From the NCBI GenBank assembly GCA_001770355.1, contig MEQV01000313.1:1-6338 (forward strand): DNA of 6,338 nucleotides, given 5' to 3'. The notes under the pieces are model-generated. The model ran no database searches and was not told the origin of the DNA. It was given only the letters and a program-made list of their open reading frames with translations. Position numbers and translations under genes: made by a program. The DNA comes from Betaproteobacteria bacterium RIFCSPLOWO2_02_FULL_62_17. GTDB lineage: Bacteria; Pseudomonadota; Gammaproteobacteria; Burkholderiales; SG8-39. This document shows, piece by piece, positions 4,593-6,338 of this stretch. Each line of letters opens with the position of its first letter. Position 1 is the first letter of the stretch.

Positions 4593-5927
4593 ATGAGCAC
4601 ATTCTCGGGAACCGTCGTCGACGACTCACGCCGGATAATTCCAATCACGGCAGATGGCCTCAATCGAGGCTGCAGTTGCCGCAGCTTGAACCCGGCGCAG
4701 CTACGCCGGGAGCTGGAGAAGGAGCCATCCCTCGCCGGGCTGGCAGACGAGATCGCGCAGACCCGGCCGTCACTATTTTCGGCGATGGCCGTGTTCATCT
4801 CCCGTGTGCAATTCGAGCAAATGGCGGCGATCGTCACGGCGGTGGAGCAGGTGATCTCCCTTCCAGCCTATCGCGCTGCGGCCATCGCACGTGCGCCCGG
4901 GATAGCGCAGCGGGATTTCGGCACGCGCGGAGCCTTTACGGGCTTTGATTTCCACCTTGCCCCCGCTGGCCCCAGACTCATCGAAGTAAACACCAATGCC
5001 GGCGGCGCGCTCCTCATTGCGGCGCTGACCCGCGCGCAGCAAGCCTGTTGCCGGGAGATGCATGAGGCGGCGTTCGAGCCGGTCACCGACATCGCGGCGA
5101 TGGAAGAGTTGTTCCTCGCCATGTTCAGGGAGGAATGGCAACGGCAGCGCGGTTCGGCGCCCCTGAACCGGGTGGCCATCGTCGATGATGATCCGCTGAC
5201 CCAGTACCTGCATCCGGAGTTTCTGCTGTTCCGGCGGATGTTCGCGCGTGCCGGAATCGATGCGGTCGTCGCGGACGGCCGCTTATTGGATTGGCACGAT
5301 GGACGTCTCTGGCACCAGGGGCAGCCGCTGGACATGGTCTATAACCGGCTCACCGACTTCTATCTGGCGGACCCGGCGCACGCCGCATTGCGCGCAGCCT
5401 TCGAAGCCGGCGCGGTCGTCGTCACGCCCGGCCCACGCGCCCACGCGCTTTACGCCGACAAGCGCAACCTGGTGACGCTGAGCGATGACGCGACGCTGGC
5501 CGCGCTCGGCGTGCCGGCGGCGGCGCGGTCGATTCTGGCCGCGGGCATTCCGCGCACCGTGTGCGTAACACCCGAGGGGGCGGAAGCGCTATGGGCTAAT
5601 CGCCGCGGACTTTTTTTCAAACCCGCGGGTGGCTACGGCGGCAAGGCCGCTTATCGCGGCGACAAGCTGACGCGCCGGGTATGGCAGCAGATTCTTGCGG
5701 GCGATTACGTGGCGCAGGAGCTGGTGCCACCGAGCGAGCGCCTGGTGGATGTGGATGGCGTGGATACCGAGCTCAAGCTCGACGTTCGCGCCTACGTGTA
5801 TGCGGGCTCAATTCAACTGCTCGCGGCGCGTCTTTACCAGGGGCAAACGACGAATTTCCGCACCGCCGGAGGCGGATTCGCGCCGGTGTTCCTGGTTCGC
5901 TCGCTCATCCCTCCGCTTCCATCCTGA
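4593..5927 (+). CDS. ATP-grasp-like ligase of unknown substrate
   Basis: The product (444 aa) is soluble and has several ATP-grasp-like features in its C-terminal half. LFFKPAGGYGGKAAYRG (residues 340-356) resembles the nucleotide-binding Lys plus Gly-rich loop. YVAQELVPP (372-380) fits the hinge strand contacting adenine. LKLDVRAYVY (394-403) and QTTNFRTAGGGFAPVF (418-433, Asn421) fit the Mg-ATP acidic/Asn region. A second Asn/Glu motif, LIEVNTNAGGA (129-139), and MVYNRLTDFYL (248-258) lie in the N-terminal half. The layout recalls glutathionylspermidine-synthase-like or circularly permuted ATP-grasp proteins, which join a carboxylate to an amine or thiol; the substrate cannot be read. Cysteines 27, 29, 152, 153 and 324 are present. 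The start is the first ATG after an in-frame TGA at 4566; the only purine-rich site (GAGGTGAT) is too far upstream for good initiation. It could be cotranscribed with acr3. Its 3' end overlaps the opposing torD-like gene by 23 bp, so the last residues (LVRSLIPPLPS) may be a non-conserved tail. Confidence 0.8.
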   Translation: MSTFSGTVVDDSRRIIPITADGLNRGCSCRSLNPAQLRRELEKEPSLAGLADEIAQTRPSLFSAMAVFISRVQFEQMAAIVTAVEQVISLPAYRAAAIARAPGIAQRDFGTRGAFTGFDFHLAPAGPRLIEVNTNAGGALLIAALTRAQQACCREMHEAAFEPVTDIAAMEELFLAMFREEWQRQRGSAPLNRVAIVDDDPLTQYLHPEFLLFRRMFARAGIDAVVADGRLLDWHDGRLWHQGQPLDMVYNRLTDFYLADPAHAALRAAFEAGAVVVTPGPRAHALYADKRNLVTLSDDATLAALGVPAAARSILAAGIPRTVCVTPEGAEALWANRRGLFFKPAGGYGGKAAYRGDKLTRRVWQQILAGDYVAQELVPPSERLVDVDGVDTELKLDVRAYVYAGSIQLLAARLYQGQTTNFRTAGGGFAPVFLVRSLIPPLPS

Positions 5928-6338
5928 CGAAGCGGTGGGTGAACCCGGCAAGCTGGCGGTAAAAGCCGCATTGCGCGCCGTTGCTCACCGCTGCTGTGAA
6001 GGGCCCGATCCAGCGTCCGAGGTGTTCGTCGAGAAAGCGCTTGCGCAATTTGGCCTTGGCCTCCAGCGCATCGGGCTTGCCTTCGCGGCGCGCCTCGTTT
6101 TCGCGGTAGATAAGCAAGTAGAGAAACTCCAGTTCGGCCGCCACGTGGTCAGGCAGTTCGCGAAACTCTTCATCGATCTCGAAGCCGCCCTCCTTGTAAA
6201 GCTCCTGAACGGCCATGGTCGAGTCGCCCATGATAGTCTTGCCTTGCTCCAGCCAGACAGAACCGTAGGGCAGGGCGATGGCCTGGGTGGGGCCGAGGAA
6301 TAGCCGTGTGTAATCGAGCAGCAGATTCTGCTCTCCTT
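5905..6338 (-). CDS. TorD/DmsD-family redox-enzyme maturation chaperone, start outside window
   Basis: Read on the minus strand, the frame is open to the right edge, so the N-terminus is missing; the last 143 residues are visible. They begin near DYTRLFLGPTQAIALPYGSV, followed by KTIMGDSTMAVQELYKE, then the family signature ELPDHVAAELEFLYLLIYRE. The C-terminal helix pair is FLDEHLGRWIGPFTAAV and GFYRQLAGFTHRFV. The Met at 6231 is internal, because conserved family sequence precedes it. TorD/DmsD proteins are cytoplasmic all-helical chaperones. They bind the twin-arginine leader of a molybdopterin oxidoreductase of the DMSO-reductase family and help cofactor insertion before export. The client and the rest of its operon should lie to the right of the window, transcribed leftward, with this gene probably last. 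Beside an ars operon, the client might be an arsenate reductase (Arr) or arsenite oxidase (Arx), making this an ArrD/ArxD-like protein, but nitrate-, DMSO- or tetrathionate-type enzymes are equally allowed by sequence. Confidence 0.87.
   Translation of the reverse strand, partial: GEQNLLLDYTRLFLGPTQAIALPYGSVWLEQGKTIMGDSTMAVQELYKEGGFEIDEEFRELPDHVAAELEFLYLLIYRENEARREGKPDALEAKAKLRKRFLDEHLGRWIGPFTAAVSNGAQCGFYRQLAGFTHRFVRMEAEG

Noticed and set aside
1..6338. CRISPR arrays, tRNA or rRNA genes, insertion-sequence ends
   Set aside because: I saw no regularly spaced repeats, cloverleaf-like sequences, rRNA-like stretches, transposase fragments or terminal inverted repeats.

Overview
The window reads as a stretch of a GC-rich proteobacterial chromosome, probably a beta- or gammaproteobacterium. 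The basis is codon use, sigma70-like promoter elements, an FNR/ANR-type box and the protein families; no rRNA or other marker fixes the taxon. It holds an arsenic-resistance operon between envelope or exported proteins on the left and a redox-enzyme maturation chaperone on the right. All genes are on the + strand except the last.

Layout. Positions 1-434: 3' part of an unnamed protein built from two copies of a ~40-residue unit. 466-1134: class I SAM-dependent methyltransferase with an N-terminal signal peptide, closely behind the first gene. 1135-1284: intergenic region with a perfect FNR-type palindrome (TTGAT-N4-ATCAA), suggesting oxygen-responsive control of the next gene. 1285-2346: outer-membrane-type lipoprotein of unknown function. 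2377-2416: strong sigma70 promoter with an overlapping imperfect inverted repeat. 2415-4459: arsR, arsC, acr3. 4452-4568: a small ORF whose last 28 residues look like the C-terminus of a second, different Acr3, probably a recombination scar. 4593-5927: ATP-grasp-like ligase of unknown substrate. 5905-6338, minus strand: 3' part of a TorD/DmsD-family chaperone gene, convergent with and overlapping the ligase gene by 23 bp.

How the genes work together. ArsR carries a CC-x4-C arsenite-binding motif like that of Acidithiobacillus ferrooxidans ArsR and should repress the operon until As(III) binds. ArsC reduces arsenate to arsenite in the cytoplasm, and Acr3 exports arsenite. The ATP-grasp gene lies downstream in the same direction and could be cotranscribed. 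The TorD-type chaperone normally serves a molybdenum oxidoreductase of the DMSO-reductase family. Beside an ars operon and an FNR box, it raises the possibility that respiratory arsenic genes (arr or arx) lie just beyond the right edge; nothing inside the window proves that.

The most notable points are the predicted leaderless arsR transcript with an operator over its start codon, the acr3 tail remnant, the FNR box before the lipoprotein gene, and the pairing of an ATP-grasp ligase and a TorD chaperone with the ars operon.
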